From Gamarada debralockiae (Eukaryota > Ascomycota > Leotiomycetes > Helotiales > Hyphodiscaceae): a DNA stretch of 46,469 nucleotides. Below, piece by piece: positions 19,817 to 32,132 of the stretch; within the stretch, counting starts at the first letter, position 1; the number at the start of each line of letters is the position of its first letter. The notes under the pieces are model-generated. The model saw only the letters and a program-made list of their open reading frames with translations. It searched no databases and was not told the DNA's origin. The stretch spans positions 1 through 46,469 of the forward strand of contig NXFV01001265.1 of the NCBI GenBank assembly GCA_002803225.1, given 5' to 3'. Both the position numbers and the translations under genes were made by a program.

Positions 19817-22800
19817 TTAACCGGTGCGTCTCATGACACTGCTGCGGCTATTCGTTGTCGCGGGACCTGGTCGTGTGGGTCCGGAGGTTGTGGCGTTGTT
19901 GGTGTTGGGTGTGCGGCCTTTTTGGGAGCCGTGATGGAGGTGACCGACGTCGTGTTTGCCTATTTCAAGTCAGCAGATATTGGGTATGAATTGGCAGGAG
20001 ACTTACCGTCACAACAAGCTCGCACATTCTCGAGTCGATCCGACTCACGATCTTGCTTCTCAATCATCTCTCTCAGATCCTCCGCGCTGTCATGCACCTC
20101 GCTCGCCTCATAAATGCTCGTCGCGCCGCTAACGCTATGTCTGCTTCTGCGGCTGGGGAAACTGCCCATCTTGCCATCATTGCCTGGTTTCCAGTAGTTG
20201 CTCAATCTAGACAAGGTGCCCATTGTTGGGCGAGTCGATGTCGAGGACGCAGGTTGTGGTTGGAGCGACGTGTGGGACTTTCGTGATGGAGAATCATTGC
20301 GAGTTGTTCGACTGTTGTAGGATGATAATGAGGCTGTACCTCTTCGAGCTCCGCCAAAGCCGGGATTGAATTCATCGACGTCTTCGCGGGTGAGAGCTCC
20401 ATTGGCGACGTCGGTAGTATCTCCAGCCTTTTCTTCTGCTGTTCGCAAGAGCAGATACGACAAAGCATTGAACCAGGTCTCGTGGCGTTGGCCAGTCGTT
20501 GCGGTGAACTTGACTGCTCTGCCGGGCGTCATGATGACCAAACTCTTGCGGTGAAGTCCAGGAGGCATGGGATTATCATCTGTGACGACTCTGACGGCTT
20601 CAATCGGTACACTCTTTGCTTTCAGCTCGGCACGACCAGCCTGTGAAGGATCCCGATCACTCCAGTACAGGGTTCTGGTGTATGGATGAACCCAGAAGTA
20701 GCGACGATGGCGGTTCTCAGACATGGCTCCTCGTCCAGCCTTGCGTGTGTACTTCCAGAGATACTCTCCAATCATGGTTTGAGTGATGGCGTTGATCATC
20801 CGAGGATCTGTTCCTGGCTCGATACCTTGAGGAAACATACCGGCTCTCATGTTGAAACGTGTATCAATTTCAGAGGCGAACGAGGAAACGGAGGATTGAC
20901 GAGACCGGCCAGTAGTAGTAGGCGACTGCATATCAGCACGACCAGAAGAGTGCAGAGCACGTGGAGTTGTTCCGCCTTTCATGGAGCCAGGGCTCACTGG
21001 AGCTATTTGAGAGCTGGGTGTCCGAGGTCTGAAGGATGGGTTGTTTCTATATGCAGAAGCAGGCATGAGAGGAGGACCCATGCTGCCTTGTCCACCGCTC
21101 GAAGAGCCAGTACGTTGAGCTGCTGCTGCAATGACCTGCTTGTGATCGGTTGGCAATGGTGGGTGTATGCTTGAGATCGAACCGTTTTTGTGGCTTCCGG
21201 CGCTGGTTGGTCTTTTTACAGGAACAGTATCATAAACGACATCTGGATCAACCATCTTCGATCTTGCTCGACCAACACTACCTATGCTCTCCTGGGACCT
21301 GCGAACTCTAACAGCTACTGGAATAGTTCCACCTCGTGGCGGTGACAAAATCGGTGGCTTCTGGCTATCCTCGACCTGGATGGCTTCTTGTCTCTTGTTT
21401 TTGAGCAAGGCGCCAATTTGCTCCGAGGTCAATGTAGTCTGTGCACTATCATCACTCATCTCCACTCGTGGCTTCTTCGCAGCTCGCTCGTTCGTGTTAT
21501 GTGAAAGTTCTTGGAATGGGCGTTGGGATTCAGGAGTCTGCTCCATTGGTGAGTCGCTTAGCGATTGTCGACTCTCGTCTTCAGCAATAACCGGGGTTTC
21601 GGGAGCTTTATTCTTGTCCCAGCTAAAGACGGACCCAAGGAAGGCGAGCTTTGGAGTTTCTGGGTCCCCCTTGGTTACAGTCTCTTCTGAGTTATCTCTT
21701 GGAATTACAACACCATCGCGTCTCGGGCTTCGTGGCGAAAGTGGTTCGATAGGTTCGGTGTCAACTGATTGAATGGATGAAAATACCAGAGCTGCAGGTA
21801 CTGGCGCAAGTTTGGGAGTAAGAGGTGCAGCTTGCTTAGGAATAACAGGCGACTTGGGCTCTATTGGTTCGACATGCTCAGAAACGATGGCAGACATTGA
21901 CAATGGACTAGCGAGAGCTTCTAGACCGGCAAGACTGGCCATTGGAGTGTGTGTACGGGAGGTTGGGGGTGATGGGAACTTAGCAAGCTTCTCATCCATG
22001 ACTGTTGGATCGTATTGCGAGCTCATGTCACTGTATGTTGACATAGAAATCGGTCGAGAGTCTTCCTCTATATTGGAACCAACCTGGAGACTGTTGAACT
22101 GGCTGTTGAGTTGTTCTTCGTGCCATTGGCTGGCAGCGTCAGACATCGGCACTCGAACTTGAGAACCTGTGGACACAGTGGAAGCATGCTTATCGCTCAT
22201 CAAGTGGCCAGCTCCGACGGCAGCAGCTCCTGTAAGATCGGTGTCAATGAAAGGTACGGCAGTCTTGGGTGTTGCTGGCTCAGGTTCCCAAGGTTCCGTC
22301 ATCATTCCGGAATCAATCATCGAAATTCTTGGTACCAGTGGAGGCGATTCAGCAGAAGGTGCTGGTGTGCTCTTTGAAGTACTTGGTCTCGATGCCGGGG
22401 TAGCGGTCTGGGACGAAAAGGTGCTGCGACTTGGGGTTCCTTGCACAGAGTCCTCTTCATCACTTCCACCCAAATCGCCGAGCTCAGCAAACAAGCTTTG
22501 TCCAGCCTGGGGGGTTCCATTTCTGCTGCTGTTTGCGAAACTGGCAGGACTACTCTGGAATTGAGGCTCCTCGCTGACTTGTCTTGATTGTCGATTACCA
22601 CCACGGCTGACTTTGAGTCGGAGACGTTGTGGTTGTGCTTGAGCTGTGGGCGTCTTCGCATCCTCGTAGCTATACTCGTCGCCAGATGCTGATGCGGTAC
22701 TCTGGAAGGATTGGCGATTGCCGGGTTTGGAAAGGGCAAGTGGAGTGGGTTTCTTTTTAAGAGTGCCTGTCGGTCCTCCCTCGGTCTCAGTGAGCTCATC

Positions 22801-24553
22801 ACTTCCGCTCATCTCTTCAACGCCAGTTTGGAAGTCTTCAGTCTCGGTGCCTCGTTCATTCGCTGTCTCGAATGCGTCACTGTGAGCAGACTCAAAATGG
22901 TCGCTAGAATCGGTGACGGCTGCCTCAATAACTCCTCCTAAAGCAGCTCCAGCAGCAACACGAGCGGCAGTGGCCGCTGCCGCATGGCTGGGGCTACGTT
23001 GGTCATCGTCCTCTTCCCAGTTCGTATCCTCGATGAAGACTTCGCTTCTGCTGCTTCTGAAACCACCGAGTTGACCTGGCTTAAGAGGCTTCTTGAACTC
23101 CTTCGAATCCACCTTTCGATTTCTCTTGGTGCCAGATCCCATTCCGCCGTCATTACGACGAATTTCTAATTCATCCCGAGCATCTTGGAGCATACGCTTC
23201 AACTCCAGCTTCTCCGTCTTCTCTCGGTGGATGTTTCCCTTCAACTGTTGAATCATTCGATGTGCATGATGCAATGAACTCTTCAGCGTCTCTGATTCTA
23301 ACATGCTGTGTCTTGGAGTTCCTTTGATTGGAGAAGGTGGTGGCGAATGCTCAGGAGTAACGTTATCAGGAGCCGTCTCAAAGTCCTCATCACTCAGACC
23401 TCGTACTTGCTCTCTGTCTTCTAGTCTACCTCGCTGATGTGCCACAGCCTTTGCCAATTCTTGGTTTTGACCGGTTAAGTCCTCAATTCTGCGTTGCAAA
23501 GCGCCACGTTCATTTTCGGCCATGGTGATGCTCCGTTTCACGCTTCCTAGCTCGACCTCGTGATGCTTGATAGTTGCAGCGTGGTCATCCACGAGTTTAG
23601 CATGGTTCAACTTGATTTCATCGAGCTCTTTCTGAGCAGTACTCTTCTCGGCTTGTACGATATTGAGACTCTGGGTCAACTTCTTCTCGCGGTCTGCTGC
23701 CTCCTTTGCTGCTGCCAGAAACTCGTGGATCTGAGTCTCCAAGTTCCAGTTCTCGTCTTTGTATCTGTGCTCGCTCTCGTCGAGACTCCGCAGTCGCTGG
23801 TTGAATCCTTCTGCCTCGGCCTCGAGTCTCGATTTCTCATATGTGACAGACTTCAAAGCTTCCTCCTTCTCGGCAAGCAAAACCTGGAGATTGCGTACTT
23901 GTGACAAGAGAGATGTGCTAATTTCGGTCGCAAATTCGATGTCGTGGACGCGATTCGAAGGCTGGTTACGTTGCTTTCGATTTGGAACGCTAAGTTTAGA
24001 TGGGGAATTCGTGGCCTGACTTTCGAATTTGGAAGGGCTCACAGAGCGCTGTCTCATGTTAGTATATAAACAAGAAAGCCATGTATGATTGTGCTACCTT
24101 TGCATCACCAGCAAATGGCGATCCTCCCATCTCACTACTCGAGACCCTCGATTTCGGCAGGAAGGCCCTCGCGCTCTCCCGACCAACTTCATTGTATTCC
24201 CTCTCGATTTCCACAAGTTTCTGACGTAACTCTGGTGTAATGTCTCCCTCACTTTGTTGCTTCTCGACATCTTTCAATCGCTCTGCCAGGTCTTTGCGTT
24301 GCTGTACGAGCGTCGTGCCGAGCTTAGAAGCCTCTTGTATACGTCGTTCTGTCTCGGCAAGATGAGCTTCTAACGCCCGCTTTGCTTGATCTGGAGATGC
24401 TGCTGGGCTGAGAGCAAACAGCTGGTTGTCAAAGTGGGAGAAACGGTAGTGTGCGGAGCTTGTTGACGCGGACAAAAATGGATCATTTTGTTCAGCGGAC
24501 ATTTCTGAGTGTGCGGCCAAAGAAGGATGATCTGTCGCCAGAGCGGTAGACAT
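19817..24553 (-). CDS. apsA: Anucleate primary sterigmata protein A-like cortical anchor (1546 aa)
   Basis: Three exons, 24098-24553, 20007-24048 and 19817-19959, are separated by 49- and 47-nt introns and give 1546 residues. The start is ATG 24551-24553. The N-terminal part (about residues 40-430) is coiled coil (ALEAHLAETERRIQEASK, LLAEKEEALKSV, KTEKLELKRMLQDARDE). The middle is Ser/Pro/Thr-rich and probably disordered. A PH domain lies near residues 1240-1352 (GEYLWKYTRKAGRG, RYFWVHPYTRTLYWSDRD, TGQRHETWFNAL). This order is that of ApsA/Num1/Mcp5, which sit at the plasma membrane through the PH domain and anchor dynein for nuclear migration and positioning. The conserved tail MIEKQDRESDRLENVRACCDG runs into the short last exon, which ends NSRSSVMRRTG. 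It is divergent from cwc24. Confidence 0.9.
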
Positions 24554-25657
24554 CTTGAGACCGCAGTTGCAGGCGAAAGTGTCTGTCAAACACCGGCTCC
24601 TGACACTGAATTGATCTCCGCGACCAGCTCCAACTCTCCCCTTCCTCTGGTATGCTCACCAGCTTCGAATTGTAGGGTGTATTCTAGACGTTGATTGCGC
24701 GAAAATCGTATCTTTGGCAGATGTTGAGGTGTGAACAGTACAATGCAGGTAACAGTGGCACGATTTGTTGTGGAATTTTGTTGATATTAATTACGGTGTT
24801 GTTGATTGGTGCTGATGTTAGGGGCGCGTGTTCCTGGTCCAGATAACGCGTATCAGGGACGTATTATTCAGCTGAGGCCTTCGCCTGGGCTTCACCAGGT
24901 ACGACGAAGGTTTGGTGCTCAGCAATTGAGATTTGTCGAGGGCGGAAGGAAGGCGAGGTTGAATTGTCAATTGGCGTGCGGAGGTGTCGATCACGATTGA
25001 AAGAATCAAGTGTGGCTTGTGAGTCCGTCACGGTTGGCTGTGTACTTGTACCTCGCTTGACCCAACCCGGACAATTGTGAGGATCTTAGTGGATGGAGGA
25101 TCAAGAAGGAGTTTTATTTATTTCCGAGTATTTCGGAATTTCGAACTTCATGCAATTTGGTTGGATGGGAACGTTTACATGACGCAAACAAACAACAACA
25201 AACATTATTTTCTTGCTCACAGACAGACATTTCTCGCATTGACAGCGGTAATTTGATGCGAAAAAGATTGGGGATCAATCCAGGATGGGGAACCTTCTGC
25301 GAAATGAAAAAAATAGGAGAGTCACGTGATATCTAAAGTCGTAATTTTGGAATTTCTGCTGATTTGAGGGGGTTTGCTGGTCAAAGAGTTTAAATTACAT
25401 AATTCTAATTGTCTGAGCTCTAGTAGTAAAAATAAAATATCCGTTTCAAAAGCTCCAAACGTTTGTTGAACGATTTACTTGTGACAGCGAGAGTGTTACC
25501 TTGTTTTCTTTACTGCCTGAATTCCAAACGAGGCAAAGGGCTAGGCACAATTAGTCAGCCTTCCCGAAATTCAGCCCTGCTCAAGAGGCTACTCTACTAC
25601 AAAATATCCACCGCCTCCTCAACTGCTCTCCCACACTACACTCAAATCAATAACACA
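24554..25657. promoter_or_regulatory. Divergent promoter region, apsA / cwc24
   Basis: This 1.1-kb stretch lies between the two start codons, which point away from each other. It contains one CACGTG box (25323-25328) and a CT-rich leader just before the cwc24 ATG. No further gene is supported; upstream extension of cwc24 to 25463 would need a TTG start and is not adopted. Confidence 0.6.
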
Positions 25658-26686
25658 ATGGACCCCACAGACTCACCCCAAATCGCCGCCGATACTGTCC
25701 CGCCGGTAGCAATATTCAAAAAGCGCTCCGCAAAATCCAACTTCCGCAAACGAGCCGCCACTCCCCCTCCAGCCTCCGACTCCTCAGATTACTCCTCCAG
25801 TGATGAAGACGAGTCCGGTCGCAAAATCAAACGACGAAAGAAGAACACCGGTGTTGTCACCGCATCCTCCAAAACCAACGCAGCAGGAGCCAACACAGAT
25901 GTATCTGCAACAAAATATGAAGCAGAGCGAAACACCACAATCAAATCCTCCAACGATGCAACGAAAGCAAGTAACTGGTACGACGAGAACGCCACCGATG
26001 CTTTGAGCACCAAAAACTTACTCGGGACTACTCGATCAGGCGTGATGGGATCTGGTGAGGCTGGTGATGGAACGTATAAGGGGTTGGCGAATGCGACGAA
26101 ATTCATACAGAAGAACCCCAATGCTCCAAATAGGGTTGTTGGTCCCGTGAAAGCGCCTACGAATATCCGCACCGTAACCACGACGGACTTTTCGCCAGAT
26201 ATTTGTAAAGATTTTAAAATGACTGGCTGGTGCGGCTATGGGGATTCTTGCAAGTTCGCACACCAGCGCGAAGATTATAAACAGGGATGGCAGCTGGACA
26301 AAGAATGGGAGACTGTCATGAAGGGGAAGAAAGTCACCGGTGGTACGAAGATTGCTAGTGCGGATAGGGATGCTAAGGGTGGGGATGAGAGTGAGGAGGA
26401 GGATGCGATGTTGGAGAATATTCCTTTTGCGTGCATTATTTGCAAGGAGAAGTATAAGGATCCGATTGTGACGAAGTGCGGGCATTATTTTTGCGAGAGC
26501 TGCGCTCTGAAGCGGTATAGGAAGGATCCCAGTTGTGCGGCTTGTGGAGCGGGCACGGGAGGTGTATTTAATGTTGCGAGGGGATTGAAGAAATTGCTAG
26601 AACGGAAGAGGGAGAGAGCGCAGAAGAGGAGACAGACTGCTATTGAGGCTGGGGAGGAGGTTAGTGATGAGGAAGAGGAAGAATAA
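25658..26686 (+). CDS. cwc24: Pre-mRNA-splicing factor Cwc24 (RNF113A homolog, 342 aa)
   Basis: Intronless, ATG at 25658 in a good context (CACAATGGA), 342 residues. A CCCH zinc finger near residues 181-205 (C-x8-C-x5-C-x3-H in ICKDFKMTGWCGYGDSCKFAH) precedes a RING finger near 259-298 (CIICKEKYKDPIVTKCGHYF, then CESC and CAACG). The N-terminal half is basic and Ser-rich (KRSAKSNFRKRAATPPP, KIKRRKKN), and the tail is acidic (SDEEEEE). Cwc24 associates with the activated spliceosome (Bact) and shields the 5' splice site before the first step; the RING of human RNF113A is an E3 ligase domain. Length and domain order match the family, so the call is firm. Confidence 0.94.
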   Translation: MDPTDSPQIAADTVPPVAIFKKRSAKSNFRKRAATPPPASDSSDYSSSDEDESGRKIKRRKKNTGVVTASSKTNAAGANTDVSATKYEAERNTTIKSSNDATKASNWYDENATDALSTKNLLGTTRSGVMGSGEAGDGTYKGLANATKFIQKNPNAPNRVVGPVKAPTNIRTVTTTDFSPDICKDFKMTGWCGYGDSCKFAHQREDYKQGWQLDKEWETVMKGKKVTGGTKIASADRDAKGGDESEEEDAMLENIPFACIICKEKYKDPIVTKCGHYFCESCALKRYRKDPSCAACGAGTGGVFNVARGLKKLLERKRERAQKRRQTAIEAGEEVSDEEEEE

Positions 26687-26900
26687 CTGCTGTAGAAGCA
26701 CAACGAACTATCAGGCGCGCATCTTCACTTGAATTATGGTCTGCGGTGAATCATCAAGGTACTCATTTCCAATTTTCATCTTCCTTGACGACCCTGAACC
26801 ATTGAATTCTCTCTTACAAAAACGACAGTCCATCCCCGATCTCTTCACCTCGCCCACCAACGAACCAAACCCACCCTCACTCTCCTACCTCCCCTATTCC

Positions 26901-27651
26901 TCACGTAGTAGGAACACTCAACACACTCCCTGTCCTGGTAACCGTAACATCAACCCCCATGGTAACCACCGCCGTAGAAGTTGAGAACGGACACGGCAAA
27001 TACTCCGTGGCATAAGTAGTCTGGCACGCCAGCTTACACGCCGTCAGACAGTCCGTCTGCGTATATATACTCGCGCAACCGCATTCCAATGTCACGGTCT
27101 CGAGCAGGACTAATTACCAGCATCAATCAGCATGCCTTCTTACGACCCATACTTGCCAATTGGAATTGAATGGATGATAGGGTGTAGGAAGGGGGGATGA
27201 ATGCCCCGGATGGGAGGGGCTGTGGGGTGGGAAGGGAGAGGGGGAAGAGGGACGCACTGCAATCCTCGGTAGTACATCCCGTAAGCGTCGGACATCCCGT
27301 CCCCGTGCTCTCCGTAATCGTCACACAGCTACTCGGAATAACAGAAGTCGAGATCGTCGTTGGCGGGGGGTTTGTCGTAGAGCAAGGCTCAATGATCGTC
27401 TCATAATCAGTACCGCACGCTCCAATACAGATTGTTGGGCATGCTATGTACGAGGTGGAAGTAGGTACGACTGTAGGGCATCCACAGGGTACGTCGAGCA
27501 TGGAAAGGAGGACGCAAGCTGGTTGAGGGCAGATGGAGGGTGTTGGAGATGGACAGTAGGAGTGGTGCGTTGTTTTTGTTACTGTTGGACAAGGAGATGT
27601 TGCTTTGACGAAGGGGGTGAGGAGGCTGGTGAGTGTTAGTTGGACCGGCAT
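26901..27651 (-). CDS. Small cysteine-rich, Thr/Ser/Pro-rich secreted protein (200 aa)
   Basis: Two exons, 27258-27651 and 26901-27109, around a 148-nt GT-AG intron (phase 1) give 200 residues. The start at about 27651 (MPVQLTLTSLLTPFV) would provide a weak signal peptide ending near VKATS. The mature part has about 20 Cys, several in CPT, CGC, ACPTICIGACG and DCLTACKLACQ contexts, between Thr/Ser/Pro-rich spacers likely to be O-glycosylated. I do not recognise the family; it resembles fungal surface or effector-like secreted proteins in composition only. The gene converges on cwc24. The weak signal peptide and the less typical donor GTGCGT make the exact model uncertain. Confidence 0.62.
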
Positions 27652-28515
27652 TGAAGGAAAGAGGTGAAGGGAAGATGGTACACGAGGAGGAAACACAGAG
27701 AAACAAGTGAGATTGGCATGATGAAGTCGTTTCTCGTGATATAAAGCCGATGTATGAAAGGGTGCAAGGGTAGAAAGACTTATAAAGGGGGCACGCAGTA
27801 CATATATACGTATCTTGCCCGGCAATTCGGGCCTGCTTGTCGTCAAAGGCTCTTTGCGGGGAAACCTATGAAAAGACGTCCTCGGAAGAAGGTGCCGAAA
27901 TCCCTTCTTTCCACATGGCATCCTAGAAAACAACTGAATTGTTACACATGGCGTCGAATACGAGATATTTCACAGTTAACCTTTTCCTATCATTAGGCAA
28001 AACCGCTGAAGAATTCTGATGTTCGGGTACCACAGCTTCGTATTGGCGAGCCCCTAATTAACGGCTGATCTTATTTCGCTGTCCGCTTATTATACTTATG
28101 CAAATACCCGTAGAGCGCGGGAAAGGACGCGCTGAATGGTGGGGAAAGAGCTTGATAGGGCTTTGACGATTTGTTCCGTCTCCGCGTGGCTGCTGCGGAG
28201 GAGGTTTGATCTTTGACGGAACGCGGAAGATGGCCCGAATTATTGCAAGGGGAGCATTGCAAGTGATGTCCAATCAGAAGGCAGAAGGTTCGGAATAGGA
28301 GGAAGCTGGATCCTATGGAGGCTGGCTGAGGGATTTGAAAATTTAGACAAGAAAAAATAGTCGTTCCTGTGAGAGGACACTAGAAGTGCTGATAGAGCGA
28401 AATATTGAAATTTTAATATATGTACTTTCCAATATGCCTAAGCATGTGAATTGCTATTTGTGTCATCCTCCACAACGCTCAAAATGCAGTGCAATTGCTC
28501 AAAACCAATGGAGAA
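27652..28515. other. Intergenic
   Basis: It contains the promoter of the Cys-rich protein gene and the 3' flank of the amine oxidase gene. No supported coding sequence, repeat or RNA gene was seen. Confidence 0.5.
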
Positions 28516-30931
28516 TTATAACTTGCTCTTAGGATCCAAAACAGGTCCTGTACCCTGCATATGAGAAGTGGGAGCCTGCTGGACATCACCACTTGTGCAA
28601 CACGATTGTTCTCCCGGAACCAGGATCGAAGACTCATTCTTCGTCCCGGGGACGTCAATGGCTGGATTGGATGTGAAGAAATCTGCCGGTCTGAGGTGGA
28701 TCTGATGAATCTCGACTGGCCTACATCAAATTAGCATTACCTAAATTTGGAGGGGAGTGGGAAAGATCTTACATCACTGGCCAGTCTTCCACTCTCGGGT
28801 TATGCTAAAAGATTGTCAGCATGAAAGCTAAGTAACTCGGGGAGGACGCGTACTGTAAGACCAAACACATTCCAGACGACAACATCGTCATTTTCAACAT
28901 TATCATTTCGTGCGACTGCATCCGCAACGCCATCGACTTCTTTCTGGCTCTGATTCGTGAATTCTCCTCCAGCCCAGAGCTCGCCGTCTTTATATTTGGT
29001 TACCCAGACGTGATGTTGCGCGAATTGGGCCCGCTTGGCCATGATGCTATCAGGGTGGGCGAGCATTAATTGTGATGCTGAAGGGATGAACTTATAGGCT
29101 ACAGGCTTGCCAGAAACGGGGTTCAGCTTTGAAGGGTTGGTCATTTTGACAGTCAGGTTTGTCATTGGTGATGCGTCGAAGAACTTGGATTTCTGAATGG
29201 GTGTTTGTCGGACCTGTTGATGATTGTCAGATGCAATTCGAGATACTTTTCGACCGATGTGAGCTTCTTACTTCGTAGCCATTGCCGAATGGGTTCAATT
29301 CTCTCGACATTGGCATTGGCAGTGACTCCTCAGCAACAACAGTATTGGCATACCCGTCGATTGCGGGATCGATACGGATACAGAAGAGATGCTGGTGGTT
29401 TTGAGCCATCGCACCCGCGGAGACGACATTACCCCAGGGGCTAGTCTTGCCTGGATCGATATTCACCACACTAACTATACCCGTAGCTCTGGTTTCAATT
29501 GTGATTCCGCCAGCTTGATCGAGCTTGTATGCAAAGACGTACTCATAGTTAGCAAGAGTAATGATGAACTGGACAACAAGCTCGCGTGACCGAGAAACAA
29601 CAGCTCGTTGAGTCCGGTAGTTCGTGTGTTTCCATCCAATGCCATTGTCTTGTTCGTGTAGACAGACGACGTTCTTGCTTACACTAGCCTTTCCATCGGG
29701 CTCTGTCAGAACGGCGTCAAAATACTTGATAACACCAAGACAGTCACATCCGAGTGACAGATTGTTTGCCGCTCTCCCTGCACCAGCATCACCAAAATCG
29801 AATGCTTGCTTGCGGTGGAAAGGCGGGCGAGGGTCTCCATAAGGTACAGTCATCTCACTCAAGCTGAGCCGGTAGAGGACGCTCCGGCCATCGTATCGAA
29901 CATCATGAAGGGTAGCACCTTCGCGAGGGTTGAATCCCAGTCTGAATCTCCACTTCTGCCACTCAATCAAGTTGTTGCTGACCTGGAAAGACGGGCCTTC
30001 GGGTTGGACGATGTTCAATGGCTTGACGTCCGTGCGCAGTGGTTGAGAAAGAAGTTCTGGGACATATTCAGCAGGGTTGCAATGATCGAGGACATTCTTC
30101 TGGTGTGTTCCATATTCTAACCCGTCATCCTTTCCACCGGTAGCCAGTCTGTCGACCCGAACAATCTTCTTGCTGTATGTGTCCAGGACTGGTATGATCG
30201 GTAAGGGGTATGCGTAATGATTTGAGTCTTCGTTCCCTGTATGCGTGTCTCGTGCAAAGCATAGACCTTGAGTGTAGCGTGGGGCACTCTCGTCCGCATC
30301 TGGACCTCCATACGGCCACTATAAACATCCAGTTAGCGTAATGAGCGAAGTAGGTCATAAGAAGGTAGACTGACAGGGTCGATGGTAACAACAAAGCCTT
30401 CAGGCAGGTCGAACTCAGCAAGAGCCTCCTGGTATAGGGGTGACTCGAAACAAGCTTCTGTAAATTCCCGGAACTCATGCCTATGTCCACAGCATCAGTA
30501 CAAATCCTCATGGTTGGGCTACGGAATATAACCTACAGAGTCAGGGCAGCATGATGTGCCTTGTCAACCACTCTTTGTTCGACCTCCTTCCTCTTGACAA
30601 GGTCCACCCATGACTCTATGTATTCATGATTCTTGTCGCATCGTACAACGTCGTACTGGACCTTCGCCAGTCGTGCAGGTCTTGGGGTTCGCGCTGTCAA
30701 TTTGCCGGAGTGTTCGAGGTCGAGAAAGTGGCATAACTCTTTCTTCGGAGGTTCCTCGAGAGCTATGGATCGAAATTGGATGGCAACATTGCGGCCTCTG
30801 GCGCTCAAAATGACCTCGCGGGCAAGGTCAGATTCGAAGACGGATAGCTGATCGAGAGGATGGGCGAATGAGGCTCCGGCGGTCGAGCCATCGGGTCTGA
30901 ATTGGCCTATTGTAGCTTGCTCTACAGACAT
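28516..30931 (-). CDS. Peroxisomal copper amine oxidase (714 aa, SKL end)
   Basis: Six exons, 30537-30931, 30375-30480, 29272-30318, 28854-29213, 28773-28804 (32 nt) and 28516-28720, splice to 714 residues; the start is ATG 30929-30931. The enzyme oxidises primary amines to aldehyde, ammonia and hydrogen peroxide using copper and topaquinone (TPQ). The TPQ precursor is Tyr425 in ANYEYVF, the copper ligands are His475 and His477 (QNHQHLF) and His637 (HNPRVEDWP), and the likely catalytic base is Asp341 (FDFGD). The last three residues, SKL, form a type-1 peroxisomal signal, which fits disposal of the peroxide by catalase. All catalytic residues are present. The gene is divergent from the importin gene. 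Confidence 0.93.
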
Positions 30932-32132
30932 GTTAATTTGTTTGGAGAGTTATATGCGAGGGAATACTGTGCGGGGTGGGGGGATCAAAAGACTGAGAAA
31001 TGAAGAGTAGATCTGGGAGGAGATATGTAGTACTTAGGCCTGTACTTAGTCAAAGAAATGCCACTCTTGCACCATGCAACCCACTTCGCGGGCGATGTGA
31101 TAAGAGTCGTTCAAGGATGGGTTCGCAAAATCTAGCTCCTATTTGGGAAGGTACAGCCGAAAAGATGCGTATTATGTAAGCCTGTACTGTGCGAGAGTCG
31201 GGAGCTGTTGGAGCACCAAGACATTCGGAATCGGAGTCACTTGTTTATGAAGAAACATTGTTATTACGGAATTCGGGGTCATTGAGCCGTGTCCAGCTCC
31301 TTTGGCCCTTCCCTTCTATTTGTCGTCAACCCTAGTTCGCTGGGTTGTCACGTGGCAGGCATCGTCTGCATGAGGGGTCATGGAGCTTTGATCGATTGCC
31401 ACGAGGGGTAACAAAGTTCTCGAGATGTGACTTTTACCACGAGAAGGGGTTGCCACGCATATCCTGTCCCACGTGCGCAAGCTGCCAATGCTTACTACAC
31501 GTGACAAATATGCATCTCTGTCTTTGATTGGTACGTGACTGACAGCTTTTCGTGAAGGTTGGGATTCGTAGAGTATCCGCCTGTAGCGATCCTGTCAGTA
31601 TTATGAATGCTTGTCTGGACCTCAGACGAGACTCACGGTTGATGGCTAACACACGAAATATCTCTCCCACGGTATGCCATCTCATCCGAAGTGAAGTGAT
31701 ACCAGATTTGTACTCGTAATGAGCAAGACATAGAGTTTCACAACTTCCCATGTGCATTATGTTATCTCTAAAGTGTTTGTGGTCAACCTCCTTGATCCCG
31801 CCTCGACCACTGCAAAATCATTGGACCGGACCCGAAAGCCCTACGAATTCAACAACAAAGTGAATCACAGTACTACTCCTCGACCATGCCAGTCCCCTTA
31901 CGACCAACCCCTGACTTAGTGCTACATTACCAAGATTATTTACTGAAAGACTGAATCTCGATTATCTGCTTCCGTTGGTGGCCCTGACCGCCCCCAGGCA
32001 GAAAAGAACTTTAGCGAGACCACAGAAAAGAAGCATCAACAACCTTGAGAGAATCCAAAGATCAGCCTCGACAATTTCGGCTTCACTTTCCAAACAATCC
32101 CAGATCAACACGGCGCATTCATAGGCGTAGAG
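30932..32132. promoter_or_regulatory. Divergent upstream region with three CACGTG boxes
   Basis: It lies between the start codons of the amine oxidase (minus) and importin (plus) genes. CACGTG occurs at 31349-31354, 31470-31475 and 31498-31503, and a half-site TACGTGAC near 31532. This palindrome is the binding site of bHLH factors (Cbf1, SREBP and relatives). Short open frames at 31316-31757 are not supported as genes. Confidence 0.6.

Noticed and set aside
20053..24019. Several open frames of 60-160 codons on the plus strand inside the apsA-like gene
   Set aside because: They are antisense shadows of a long, conserved minus-strand coding exon.
25463..25657. N-terminal extension of Cwc24 by 65 codons
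   Set aside because: It would start at TTG. The ATG at 25658 has good context and fits the usual length of the family.
31316..31757. Open frames on both strands between the amine oxidase and importin genes
   Set aside because: They contradict each other, lack domains and overlap the CACGTG cluster expected of a promoter.
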